Below, in pieces: positions 9,128-17,527 of a DNA stretch of 43,827 nt. Each line of letters begins with the position of its first letter. The stretch's first letter is position 1. Position numbers and translations under genes: made by a program. The notes below the pieces were generated by a model. It was not told the origin of the DNA. It did no database searches and was given only the letters and a program-made list of their open reading frames with translations. The stretch is from CAZWDL01 sp964632995 (GTDB taxonomy: Bacteria > Bacteroidota > Bacteroidia > Chitinophagales > Saprospiraceae), in contig CAZWDL010000058.1 of assembly GCA_964632995.1 (NCBI GenBank), positions 1 through 43,827 on the forward strand. The letters run 5' to 3'.

Positions 9128-9492
9128 TATCGTGAAGCCTTGATTTCGTCAAAAAGTCTTTTCACCTGTAAATCTCCAAATCCATATATAGTTTCCCGTT
9201 TGCAGAATTCCCGGAAGACAGGAGCAAAATCCTCCGTTTTAAGTTCCTCCATAATGCGGAGGAGCGACTGTTTGGGCCTTCCCAGTGCTCCCGCAACGGG
9301 CATGCGGTCGCTATGCGCTTCGATGGCCGGCAGGAGAAAAGGATAACTTTGCGATAATTGCCGGCCTATCCGGAGCAGGGCCTCGTGTTCTTCCTTTTGA
9401 TAGTGTCGCCACAGCCGGTTTAGTATTTGAAGGTCGGAGCGGGGAATGACCGCTCTGTTGTGAAAGGCGGTTGTTAACTCTCCGGGGCCCAT
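9127..9492 (-). pseudogene. C-terminal half of a DUF1835-like protein
   Basis: The 121-residue frame resembles the C-terminal half of DUF1835/DUF3658-type proteins: GELTTAF... followed by LQILNRLWRHYQ, then FLLPAIEAHSDRMP, and a final winged-helix-like stretch ending YGFGDLQVKRLFDEI. Those proteins normally carry another 100-150 N-terminal residues, which are absent. The frame instead abuts and slightly overlaps the end of a truncated S41 peptidase. The simplest reading is a deletion that joined two genes. If translated, it would start at the ATG at 9492. The family assignment is from memory of the pattern and needs a profile search. Confidence 0.5.
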
Positions 9493-9493
9493 A

Positions 9494-10105
9494 TTAGCCG
9501 GCGCAGTTGAACTGCGACTCGAAGTCATAATGGCGGTAGCGGTCATCGTTGACCAGGCGGGCGGCTTCTGATTTAACCTCCTCCAGTTTGCCGGCCATAA
9601 ACAGCTGCGTCAGGTGCTCCATGGGATCGAGGATGAGCGTCCCCTTTTCAAATGCCCAGATCGTTTCCTCCACCGGCACGCCGGCGACTTTCAGCACGCG
9701 GGCGCCGAGTGCCTGCTCATAATCGGCGTGCACGCCCTGTACGTAGATGCCGTCTTTGAAATAATAAAGATGAAAGGGCATCTGGTGGAAGCCGATTGGA
9801 TCGTGATTCCACCAACCCGATAGGCCAATGGAGGTGTGGCCATACTGAAACAGGGAGACAGTGCGCGCCAGTCCGGTGATGATTTCGTGGTCTTCCAGTT
9901 GGGGAATGTCCCGGGAGAGCTGTTCGACCGCGGCGTCGAATTGCTCCGCGGTCACTTTCTTGAAGAGGAAATCGTAGTCTTCGTGGACGGTTTTTTGCAA
10001 AAAGCGCAGATCTTCGCGCCACTGCTCGGGACTGAGGTCGATTTGGGCGGTAACCATTATTGGAAATAAACAGAGGAGTAAAAACAGTCGGGTGATTGCT
10101 TGCAT
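9494..10105 (-). pseudogene. truncated S41-family peptidase (N-terminal part only)
   Basis: The first 203 residues begin with a signal peptide (MQAITRLFLLLCLFPIMVTAQ) and continue as the helical N-domain and PDZ-like part of Bacteroidota S41 peptidases (EQWREDLRFLQKTVHEDY, SLFQYGHTSIGLSG, ALGARVLKVAGVPVEE). The catalytic domain with Ser and Lys/His never appears. After residue 155 the text changes to a TPR-like helix pair and then stops. It is therefore a broken gene, joined to a DUF1835-like tail. ATG 10105 is chosen because the signal peptide starts there. Confidence 0.7.
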
Positions 10106-10160
10106 AGGGTGTGGTTTTTTGGAAAGACAAGGGGGATGGGGATGGGGTTGCATGGGCGAG

Positions 10161-10206
10161 GTTGTTTGAGATTGTTTGAGGTGGTTTGAGGTGGTTTGAG
10201 GTGGTT
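10161..10206. repeat. 10-bp tandem repeat (GTGGTTTGAG)
   Basis: Four tandem ten-base units (GTTGTTTGAG, ATTGTTTGAG, then GTGGTTTGAG twice) plus a partial fifth. They lie upstream of the broken S41 gene and run into the start of the small plus-strand frame at 10201. Confidence 0.85.
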
Positions 10207-10347
10207 CTGCCGGAATATATCAGTAACTGTGTTGTTAAGAAAAGATTGGTCGATAAGAACGTGGTTCTGTTTCTGTCGGAAGGGAAAGAACACAACCTGC
10301 CCGGAGACGGCTCCGACTACTGGACCGACAGCCGGATCAAGTACTGA
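10201..10347 (+). pseudogene. possible C-terminal gene remnant
   Basis: A 48-codon frame beginning at a GTG reads through LVDKNVVLFLSEGKEHNL and ends SDYWTDSRIKY before TGA. Composition looks like the end of a real protein, but no start region or family is recognisable and the upstream sequence is the 10-bp tandem repeat. It may be leftover coding sequence in a decayed zone, or chance. Confidence 0.3.
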
Positions 10348-10505
10348 ATTGATAAGCGGACGCTTCTGACCAGAAAAGTGAAATGCGCCTTGTTTTCTCC
10401 CGGAAATCATTCTATGAGGGAGGTTTTCTTCTATTTAGGAGAAAGAAGGGAGAATCCCCCCTTACACTTGAAACCTCGATCATCATGTGCCGACTACTAA
10501 TCTGT

Positions 10506-10580
10506 CTACTTGTCCTCCTCCTCCAACTTCAGGATAAAGTCGGCCAGATCCGCACGCTGATTTGTTTGCCAGAGCTGTAA
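10506..10580 (-). pseudogene. C-terminal remnant of an SDR gene (copy A)
   Basis: The minus strand reads LWQTNQRADLADFILKLEEE and then DK and a stop, the conserved tail of NAD(P)-binding SDR proteins. Positions 10513-10561 match 11931-11977 at DNA level over nearly the whole stretch, so the two remnants are directly repeated copies on either side of the desaturase. Nothing upstream of this tail is recognisable as SDR. Confidence 0.6.
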
Positions 10581-10778
10581 AGCTGTAAAATAGCTGTCAT
10601 ATTAAATCAGCCTTTTAGAAAGGGGCGTTCTTTTTTTTATCTTTAATCGAGAATAATTATGTTTATTGTTATTGTCTGCCTCTTCTAGTGCGTTTTTACA
10701 GGTTTTCGGTGTCAGTAGCTGAGAAAGGTTGACAAATTTTAGCATTTAACTTTTCGTAATACTATCCAGCTTTTTCCA
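10581..10778. other. desaturase leader, no gene
   Basis: AT-rich leader of the desaturase gene with T-tracts near 10629 and a TTGACA at 10729 followed by TAACTTTT at 10747. The spacing does not fit the Bacteroidota -33/-7 pattern, so I do not call a promoter. Confidence 0.4.
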
Positions 10779-11897
10779 ATGAATATTCAAGACATTAAGT
10801 TCAGCCGCGATCGCGGCCAGAAAGATTTCGCGCTTGCCCTGCGCAAGCGTGTCAACGATCACTTCAAGACAACTGGCCGCAGCCGATTTGCGGATGCGCC
10901 AATGGTTGTCAAAACTATCGTCCTGCTCGCCTTCTTCGGGGGCATCTATGCGGGGATTATCAGCGGTGCGGTGAGTAGCCCCTGGCTGATGATCGGGCTT
11001 TGGACCCTGCTGGGCATCGTGACGGCGGGAATCGGGTTTTCCGTGATGCACGATGCCAACCACGGGGCTTACAGCCGCAATAAGTATGTCAACGCTGTGC
11101 TCGGCTACGTCATCAACTTCATTGGTGGTTTTTCCATCAACTGGAAAATACAGCACAATACCCTGCACCATTCCTTTACGAATGTACACGGTGCGGATGA
11201 AGATATCGATGCGGGTAAGCTACTGCGCTTATCGCCCGAGCAGGAGCACCACTGGTTCCACCGCTTTCAGCACATTTACGCCTGGTTCCTCTACAGTCTG
11301 ATGACGCATATGTGGATCACGACCAAGGATTTCAGGCAGTTGGTTCGATACCGTAACAACGGTTTGCTGGAGCAGCACGAAATCTCCTTTGGCTGGGCGT
11401 TCGCTGAATTATTATTGATCAAAGTACTATACTACATCTACCTGCTTGTAATCCCTCTTGTTTTCTCACCTGCAGCCTGGTGGGTGACCCTCATCGGATT
11501 CGCTATCATGCACTTCGCGCTCGGGTTTCTACTGGGCTGTGTATTTCAAACTGCGCACGTCATGGAATCTTCTATGTTCCCGGGCGCCGATGAAGAAGGA
11601 ACTTTAGAACACAACTGGGCGGAACATCAGTTAATGACCACTACCAACTACGCGCCGAATAACCGCTTGCTTTCCTGGTTTGTAGGAGGCTTGAACTATC
11701 AGGTGGAGCACCACCTGTTCCCCAATATTTGCCACACCCACTACCGCCGGATCAGCGAAATTGTGAAGGAAACGGCAGAAGAGTTTAACCTGCCTTACCA
11801 TACACTGCCTTCTTTCCGCTCTGCCCTGCGTATCCATTGGCGAATGCTTCGTCAGCTTGGCAGCGGCGGGGAACTGCCCCCGGCTAAGGCTCAGTAA
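10779..11897 (+). CDS. acyl-lipid (front-end type) fatty acid desaturase
   Basis: Integral membrane di-iron desaturase that places a double bond in membrane fatty acids. The three histidine boxes are HDANH (about residue 91), HNTLHH (about 126) and QVEHH (about 308); Gln in the third box is typical of delta-5/6 or linoleoyl-type front-end desaturases. Hydrophobic pairs lie before box 1 (VVKTIVLLAFFGGIYAGII) and between boxes 2 and 3. The length of 372 residues is normal for bacterial members without a fused cytochrome b5. It would need ferredoxin or cytochrome b5 from elsewhere. Regiospecificity is not readable. The gene is intact although flanked on both sides by SDR gene remnants. Confidence 0.92.
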   Translation: MNIQDIKFSRDRGQKDFALALRKRVNDHFKTTGRSRFADAPMVVKTIVLLAFFGGIYAGIISGAVSSPWLMIGLWTLLGIVTAGIGFSVMHDANHGAYSRNKYVNAVLGYVINFIGGFSINWKIQHNTLHHSFTNVHGADEDIDAGKLLRLSPEQEHHWFHRFQHIYAWFLYSLMTHMWITTKDFRQLVRYRNNGLLEQHEISFGWAFAELLLIKVLYYIYLLVIPLVFSPAAWWVTLIGFAIMHFALGFLLGCVFQTAHVMESSMFPGADEEGTLEHNWAEHQLMTTTNYAPNNRLLSWFVGGLNYQVEHHLFPNICHTHYRRISEIVKETAEEFNLPYHTLPSFRSALRIHWRMLRQLGSGGELPPAKAQ

Positions 11898-12052
11898 CTC
11901 ACAAACGGTATCTGCCCGTCATAACTTTCATCCTCCACCAGCTTCAGGATGAAATCGGCCAGATCCGCCCGGCTGATCTGCGTTCCGGAATTGACGCCCA
12001 CCCAGCCGACGCGGTACTCACCGCGTTTTTCGCCGTGGGTCAGCCTTCTAAA
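11891..12052 (-). pseudogene. C-terminal remnant of an SDR gene (copy B)
   Basis: The minus strand reads RRLTHGEKRGEYRVGW, then SGTQISRADLADFILKLVED, and ends in a TGA that overlaps the last bases of the desaturase. This is the last roughly 52 residues of an NAD(P)-binding SDR (NmrA-like) protein. Two stops stand just upstream and the N-terminal Rossmann part is gone. SDR genes of this type are often divergent from an HxlR regulator, as would be the case here, so the regulator has probably lost its partner. Confidence 0.7.
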
Positions 12053-12421
12053 CTATTACTGCAAACCGACGAAAACAGCCATGAATTCAGAACATTTCAA
12101 GCTGAGCCCCGCTGCCCCATCCGCACCACCCTGGAGATGCTGGGCGGGAAGTGGAAGCTGCTGCTCATCTATCAACTGTCTCAGGGGCCGCTGCGCTTCA
12201 GTGAGTTGAAAGAACGCATCCCGGAAATCTCCGAAAAGATGCTGTATCAGGAGCTCAGGAGCCTGGTGGAAAGCCAACTGGTGGAAAGAACTCAATACGA
12301 AGAAACCCCGCTCCGCGTGGAATACGCCCTCACGGAGCAGGGGCGCCTGGCGCTTCCCCTGATCAGGGAGATGCGGAATTTCGCCGTTCAGTATGAAGCA
12401 GCGATGACTCACTACAGGTAA
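12035..12421 (+). CDS. HxlR-family transcriptional regulator (start or frame uncertain)
   Basis: Winged-helix DNA-binding regulator of the HxlR family: CPIRTTLEMLGGKWKLLLIY, then RFSELKERIPEISEKML, VERTQYEETPLRVEYALTEQGR. The body is intact. The N-terminus is odd: the frame has no ATG and would have to begin at the GTG at 12035, inside the SDR remnant. An ATG at 12081 starts MNSEHFKLSP in another frame. One extra C in the C-run at 12107-12110 would join it to RCPIRTTLE and give a normal HxlR start. Either a frameshift is present or the sequence has a one-base error. HxlR proteins commonly respond to quinones or electrophiles. Confidence 0.75.
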   Translation: MGQPSKLLLQTDENSHEFRTFQAEPRCPIRTTLEMLGGKWKLLLIYQLSQGPLRFSELKERIPEISEKMLYQELRSLVESQLVERTQYEETPLRVEYALTEQGRLALPLIREMRNFAVQYEAAMTHYR

Positions 12422-12477
12422 CCATCCACGGGTTGTGCCTTACTAACTTTTAGGTAATCAAAAACCATGCAAGCATT

Positions 12478-13008
12478 ATGTCAGAACCTGCACCTCAATT
12501 CATTAGAAGTGATATTCAACAGACTACGGTGGAAGGTGCGGACGGGCAAAACCGGCCGGGCCGCCGCGTCACCGTGCAATCGCTTTTTACCTATCCGGCG
12601 GAGCTGATCTGGTCGGAACTGCAGCGGACCGAAAGCCTGCGTTTCGTCTGTCGCCCCCTGTTGTTTTTCACCCCCCGCGATACCTACCGGCTGCCGGAGT
12701 ACTGGCGGGAGGGCGAAACGGCCCGGCTGTACCTGTGGGGGCTGGGCTTTCTGCCTTTCGGCAAACACGATATTCACTTGGAATGGATCGATGCCTCCAA
12801 TTACATCATCCAATCGCGGGAACGCGGCAGCATGTTGCGAACCTGGGATCACTTCATTCACCTGGAACCGGAGGATGACCATTTAACCCGCTATACCGAC
12901 CAGATCACCCTGGAGGCTGGTATAATGACGCCCGCTCTGGCCTGGTGGACGCGTTTGTTCTACCGTCACCGGCAGCGGCGGTGGCAGGAGTTGTTGGGGA
13001 AGATGTAG
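12478..13008 (+). CDS. SRPBCC (START-like) domain protein
   Basis: A 176-residue protein with features of the SRPBCC hydrophobic-ligand-binding fold: first strand GRRVTVQSLFTYPAELIWSE, central strands RLYLWGLGFLPFGKHDIHLE and NYIIQSRERGSMLRTWDHF, and a long C-terminal helix TPALAWWTRLFYRHRQRRWQ. It is soluble, without a signal peptide. The ligand is unknown. It follows the HxlR gene by 56 bases and might be under its control. Convergent with the DUF6909-like gene. Confidence 0.7.
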   Translation: MSEPAPQFIRSDIQQTTVEGADGQNRPGRRVTVQSLFTYPAELIWSELQRTESLRFVCRPLLFFTPRDTYRLPEYWREGETARLYLWGLGFLPFGKHDIHLEWIDASNYIIQSRERGSMLRTWDHFIHLEPEDDHLTRYTDQITLEAGIMTPALAWWTRLFYRHRQRRWQELLGKM

Positions 13009-13048
13009 CAGTCGGAGTTGTTGAGAACGGGCAGAATTCAGGAACTTT

Positions 13049-14782
13049 TCACCCTTCAATCTTTTCAACGCTTTTTGTCGAAAATATCTTGTTGAGCATT
13101 TTTTCCGTAATTAAATACGTAGGCTTCACCCCTTCTACCCCCAGACTGCCCGAAGCCAGCGTATGGCCGGTGATCAACGGATTATCCGAGGCGTAGTAGG
13201 CGTAACGCAGGACGACATTTTCGTCGATGCTGTTGCGAATTTTAGATGCTGACTGAATCGCTTTATGGTAATGGGCTCCTTCCATTTCCAGTCCGATGGC
13301 GCGCCAGGAACTCTTGAGGAAGTAGCGCAGGATATCTTTGTTCTGCAGGGAGGTGCCCATGACGGTGATCATGGGGCCGGTGCAGACCCGCACCTTGTCT
13401 TGTTCAAAGTCTTCCGGGATAAGGTCATTGTGGAAGGGATAATTGTCGGCGGTGCCTTCGAAGACATGGGCGTCAGGCACCATGATATCGCCTTTGTCCC
13501 CTTCCAGTATGCCGGCCTTGCCCATGACAGCGATGGATTTTATTTTGAGCGGAGTACGTCCCTCATCAGTTTCGTAGGGCTTAAGAAATTCATCCATGGT
13601 TTCAAAAGCCTGCTCTCCAAAAGCGTAGTCCATAACGATGAGCACCGGTTTTTCTGCGGCGATATAGTCCTCGTCCCACTCGATATCCGGGGGAAGGGTG
13701 CTTGGATCGATACGCGTGGAGTCAAAAATCTGAATGGAGATATTGGTGCCGCTGGTGTCATCGATCTGTTGCATGCCGTGGCGGGAGGCGTAGGTAAAGA
13801 CACGCTCGCGCATTTCTTCATTTTCCTCGTGGCTTAGGTCTTCGGCGAGTTCTTTTAAGGTGGTTCCCTCGTGCCGGTTCTTTAGGGCGGGCAGTGCGTA
13901 GAGCGTATTCATCACGCTGTGCAGATTGGCGCTGATGACATGCAGCGGGCGCTCCAGCATATTCTGTTCCCGTAGGAAATCCTTGATTTTGCGGGCCCAC
14001 AATTCACCGTAGTAATGATGACCGATCTTTTCGCGCAGGGCGGAGGAGAAACTGATTTCGCGGTCTTTGTCTTCCCCTACCTCCTCGGTGGCGCGCAGTC
14101 CAAGCCAGTAGACAATGTGAAAGAGGGAGTTGACATTGGTATCCTTGTCGAAGCGCCGGGAAGCCGTTACGGTTTCTTCGTAGGTGCGGCCCAGCAAGGT
14201 ACTCAGATAAGTGTAAGCCACTTCGTGGTTGAACTCTTCGCTGTCCTCTTCACGCCGGACGATCTCCTCCAGCATTTGCCACTCGCGGCGCTTTTCGTCG
14301 CGGTAGTCCTCGCTGTTACGCCGGATCTTTTCGGCTTCCACATAAAGGAAAGTCAGATGCGTGAGAATGTCGTAGATGTCGCTGCGTCCTCGGGTCATCT
14401 CCACGAACATCTGTTCCTCGTCGATGCGGTAGCAGTTGCGGCGGCGCTTGGCGGGAATGATAGGCTGGAAGTGAGTTTTTTCAAAACCTTCCCGTGTGAT
14501 AAGCTTGATGTAGCGGCATTCCTCAATACCTTTCGGCAAACGCTGAAAGATGTAAAAGAGACCGTCCAGCTCCACTCGTTCCGGATCGGTGATGGAGCCG
14601 TAAATCTCGGGCCGGAGCACCATCAGCGCCTCAATCATAGCTTCTCCGCTGACGCCCAGCGGCTTATAGCTGCCGCGGATAAAGAGGTGACGCATGGCGA
14701 CGTACAGGCGGGCGATCGCTGCCCGCGATTCCTGGGCGCGTGAACGGCCGGATTCAGAAACTGCGTATTCTGGTTGGATCAT
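13049..14782 (-). CDS. DUF6909-like protein with nucleoside-phosphorylase-like C-terminal half
   Basis: A 577-residue soluble protein. The first 300 or so residues are helical and unfamiliar (SRAAIARLYVAMRHLFIRGS, LGVSGEAMIEALMVLRPEIYG). The C-terminal half resembles the PNP/UDP-phosphorylase and AMP-nucleosidase fold: KPVLIVMDYAFGEQAFE, KSIAVMGKAGIL, TGPMITVMGTSLQN, then GLEMEGAHYHKA (like the ribose-binding MEG of nucleosidases) and YYASDNPL (like the catalytic SD). I believe it belongs to the Bacteroidota family DUF6909. It may hydrolyse or sense a purine nucleotide, which is an inference. ATG 14782 is preferred over 14848 because the extra 22 residues are not protein-like. Confidence 0.75.
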   Translation of the reverse strand: MIQPEYAVSESGRSRAQESRAAIARLYVAMRHLFIRGSYKPLGVSGEAMIEALMVLRPEIYGSITDPERVELDGLFYIFQRLPKGIEECRYIKLITREGFEKTHFQPIIPAKRRRNCYRIDEEQMFVEMTRGRSDIYDILTHLTFLYVEAEKIRRNSEDYRDEKRREWQMLEEIVRREEDSEEFNHEVAYTYLSTLLGRTYEETVTASRRFDKDTNVNSLFHIVYWLGLRATEEVGEDKDREISFSSALREKIGHHYYGELWARKIKDFLREQNMLERPLHVISANLHSVMNTLYALPALKNRHEGTTLKELAEDLSHEENEEMRERVFTYASRHGMQQIDDTSGTNISIQIFDSTRIDPSTLPPDIEWDEDYIAAEKPVLIVMDYAFGEQAFETMDEFLKPYETDEGRTPLKIKSIAVMGKAGILEGDKGDIMVPDAHVFEGTADNYPFHNDLIPEDFEQDKVRVCTGPMITVMGTSLQNKDILRYFLKSSWRAIGLEMEGAHYHKAIQSASKIRNSIDENVVLRYAYYASDNPLITGHTLASGSLGVEGVKPTYLITEKMLNKIFSTKSVEKIEG

Positions 14783-15050
14783 TCCATGATTGTATTGCAG
14801 ACGTTCTTCACAAATAGTACTGTTTACAAAGATGCATGGAGTTTGCATCCGTAATAACTATGCAATATAGGAATTGGCTGGTAATCAATCCGACCCCTGG
14901 TTATTGCCTCCATTTGCAAGAATAACATAAGTATGTAAAATGTTTAGCAAATGCTGAGAGTATACAAGCTCCCCTAAACAACCCGAGAGCTGTCTTCGTT
15001 TAGTGCGCTGAATAGGAACAATTTTTCAAATTAATTTAAAAAAGAGAAAT

Positions 15051-16007
15051 ATGAGAGAGTTACGCTTCCTTTCTGCCTTAATGTTTTTATTGATAGGTGC
15101 TGCAGGTTTTGTCGCCTGTGATGATGACGATGATGATGTACAACCTACCCGGGATATCATACAAATCCTTTCGGATGATAGTGATTACAGCCTGTTGGTA
15201 GAAGCTGTTTCCAAAGCCGGATTAGTTAACGTTCTTAACACGGGCGGTCCCTTCACCCTTTTTGCTCCGGACAATGATGCCCTGCAAACTTTCCTCGATG
15301 CAGCCGGTACTAATACCATCGAGAATACACCTGCCAATGTGCTGGAGGAAGTATTGCTCACTCACGTTCTGGGTGGTTTGGTCACTTCCGGTCAATTGAG
15401 TACTGGATACGCTACCACGCTCAATCCTGCCGACGTCAACGACGCTGTATTTACAAATCTGTTTTTTGAAGTAGACGGAAGCGTCACTATTAATGGCAAT
15501 GCTCAGGTGACAAATCCTGATATTTCCGCTTCGAATGGTGTCATCCACGAAATAGATGCCGTCATCGCTCCCCCAACCGTAGTTACTTTCGCCACCGCTG
15601 ATGACAACTTCAGCTCACTGGTAACTGCGCTTACTGCTTCGGGGTTGACTACCGATTTTGTCGACGTACTAAGTGGCGACGGTCCTTTCACCGTTTTTGC
15701 TCCTATCAATCCTGCCTTCCAGGCACTGCTGGACTCTAACCCAGACTGGAATTCGGTAGCGGATATACCAGTTGCTACCCTGGAAACCGTCCTGAAATAC
15801 CATGTCAGCACGGCAGGTAATGTCAGATCTGAGGACCTGACGGATGATATGATGGTGAGCACCCTCGCCAATGAGTCTTTCACCGTTAACCTGTCAGGTG
15901 GCGGTGTTACGATTCAAGCGGGTAGCAACACGGCAAATGTCATCTTCACCGATGTTCAAGCGGAAAACGGTGTTATCCATGTCATCGATGCCGTACTCTT
16001 GCCTTAA
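15051..16007 (+). CDS. lipoprotein with two fasciclin (FAS1) domains
   Basis: Surface or periplasmic lipoprotein probably involved in adhesion. The signal peptide ends in a lipobox (AAGFVAC), followed by an Asp run that often marks lipoproteins exported to the cell surface in Bacteroidota. Two FAS1 domains follow, about residues 35-173 and 180-317, each with the H1 box (GGPFTLFAPDNDAL; GDGPFTVFAPINPAF) and H2 box (NGVIHEIDAVIAP; NGVIHVIDAVLLP). Length and architecture are complete. It stands alone with a 200-base AT-rich leader. Confidence 0.92.
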   Translation: MRELRFLSALMFLLIGAAGFVACDDDDDDVQPTRDIIQILSDDSDYSLLVEAVSKAGLVNVLNTGGPFTLFAPDNDALQTFLDAAGTNTIENTPANVLEEVLLTHVLGGLVTSGQLSTGYATTLNPADVNDAVFTNLFFEVDGSVTINGNAQVTNPDISASNGVIHEIDAVIAPPTVVTFATADDNFSSLVTALTASGLTTDFVDVLSGDGPFTVFAPINPAFQALLDSNPDWNSVADIPVATLETVLKYHVSTAGNVRSEDLTDDMMVSTLANESFTVNLSGGGVTIQAGSNTANVIFTDVQAENGVIHVIDAVLLP

Positions 16008-16070
16008 TAATCCGGGTTAAACGCCAGAATCAATAAAATTCTATCCACTCTGAGAAAGCAAGGCGGGTAA

Positions 16071-16097
16071 GAGCCTAGTGCCGGAGGCACTAGGCTC
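16071..16097. repeat. palindromic repeat (copy 1), perfect 12-bp stem with GGA loop
   Basis: Arms 16071-16082 and 16086-16097 are exactly complementary. The central 21 bases (16074-16094) recur unchanged at 28787-28807. The TAG stop of the mutase gene lies inside this hairpin, at the point where the protein loses family similarity. It may also end transcription of the fasciclin gene. Confidence 0.9.
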
Positions 16098-17262
16098 TCC
16101 TGAAGGCTTCTTCCGCTTCCAAATGCTTAAATTGAGTCCAAGCTTGCTCGGCCAGTTTTTCCGTCAACTTTTCAATGTAGTAGCTGCCTGCCGCCGGATC
16201 GATGACGCGGTCCAGGTAGCTCTCCATGCGCAGGATGTGCTGTACGTTGCGTGCGATACGGCGGGTAAAAGCGGTACTAGGCTGATTGAAGGAGAAGTCG
16301 GCAGGTCGTATGTAGAGGCGCCTGGCGCCACCGATGACGGCCGACATGGCTTGAGTACCTGCTTTGATCATGTTGGTGTTGGGATCATCACCCTGCGTTT
16401 CGCGCGCCAGATGGGCCACCACGCAGATGTCGGCAGCCGGGGCGCCGTAGGCTTGCAACACGTTGTTCCACAGCAGGCGTAAGGCGCGCAGTTTGGCGAT
16501 GTCGACGAAGTAGCTGGTGCTCAGCGCTACGGTGAATTGCAGTTGCTCATTGGCCTGGACGGGTTCGATGCCCCGCTCCTGCAGTTGCGCCAGGTATTCA
16601 CTCCCCTTGGCGATGATCAGGGCCAGCTCCTGGCTGGTATTTTCGGGGCCGGCGTGAAACCGCAGCCCGTTGATCTGCAATACCCGCCATTGAGGCAATT
16701 CTTTGCGCGCAAAGTTCATCGTCTCCACCAGGGTGGCGAAAGGCGGGGCGTTCCAGTCGAGAATAGGGTCGTAATCGATTGAACCTGCCAGCTTCCCGGT
16801 ATTGCGCTTTCGCTTTTTTGCCCACTCAACAAACTGCCGCAGCAGCTGACCGGGCTGCTTACCGGGATAAAACTGAGTGAAATGCGTGGAGATGAAAGAT
16901 AACTCCACACCATCGAAAAGCTCATCGAGCTCCTCCTCGCCGGGCTCGTGGTGGAGGATGAGCAGCGGCGCTTCGGCGCCTCCCTCCAGCCCTTCCCGCA
17001 AGGCGGAATTGGCGCCGGGCAGATCATTCACTTCAATGAGTTCGCCCAGCTCCCATTGGTTCTGAGCACGTCCCTGCCAAAGCGGGGTAGGGGGGGGCTC
17101 CATATCATCCGGGTGATAAAAGGGGGCGACGGACAGGTCTTCCTCCAGTTGCCACTCCAGGTCGGACAGCGGCTTGCCCCGCAGGTCCTTTTCAGCCTTG
17201 GCCAGCCATGCTTCCTTGCTGACGCCGGCAAATTCTTCGAATAAGTTTTCTTCGGTATCCAT
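16090..17262 (-). CDS. mutA: methylmalonyl-CoA mutase small-subunit-like protein, C-terminally truncated
   Basis: Resembles the B12-independent small (beta) subunit of methylmalonyl-CoA mutase, which supports the large subunit in turning methylmalonyl-CoA into succinyl-CoA. Recognisable parts are FYHPDDM, GSIDYDPIL, FTVALSTSYFVDIAKLRALR, AQGDD-like ETQGDDPNTNMIKAGTQAMS and the late block VIDPAAGSYYIEKLTEKLAE. Flavobacterial small subunits run on for about another 80 residues; here the frame ends at EEAFRRA in a TAG supplied by a palindromic repeat. Stability of the truncated protein is uncertain. The large subunit is not in the window. Confidence 0.82.
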   Translation of the reverse strand: MDTEENLFEEFAGVSKEAWLAKAEKDLRGKPLSDLEWQLEEDLSVAPFYHPDDMEPPPTPLWQGRAQNQWELGELIEVNDLPGANSALREGLEGGAEAPLLILHHEPGEEELDELFDGVELSFISTHFTQFYPGKQPGQLLRQFVEWAKKRKRNTGKLAGSIDYDPILDWNAPPFATLVETMNFARKELPQWRVLQINGLRFHAGPENTSQELALIIAKGSEYLAQLQERGIEPVQANEQLQFTVALSTSYFVDIAKLRALRLLWNNVLQAYGAPAADICVVAHLARETQGDDPNTNMIKAGTQAMSAVIGGARRLYIRPADFSFNQPSTAFTRRIARNVQHILRMESYLDRVIDPAAGSYYIEKLTEKLAEQAWTQFKHLEAEEAFRRA

Positions 17263-17527
17263 ACAGCCAATCTATGAATTTTTGCGCACAGTTCGTAGGT
17301 GGGCAGGCAGCTTTTTAACTTAAAACCGCCTGACCGCACAGAGAACTATTAAGGCAGGTATTCGTTATTTTTACATCGAGTCGCAGAAACGAATTAATGG
17401 ATTCTTTCGAGCGCTACAAAATCGTGCCCGGCTCTTTAGAGGCCAGGAATCAGCCGGTTCCTTAGCATCACTGAGTTGAAAATTCATTGTTTCCTTTTTC
17501 GACCCAAATTGAAGAATATAGAATATT

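Noticed and set aside
10729..10754. Promoter-like TTGACA and TAACTTTT before the desaturase
   Set aside because: The spacing and boxes do not fit the -33/-7 pattern of Bacteroidota well enough.
17397..17465. 22-codon ATG frame beginning MDSFERYKIVPGSLEARNQ before iscS
   Set aside because: It could be a remnant or a leader peptide, but there is no family match or conserved context to support it.
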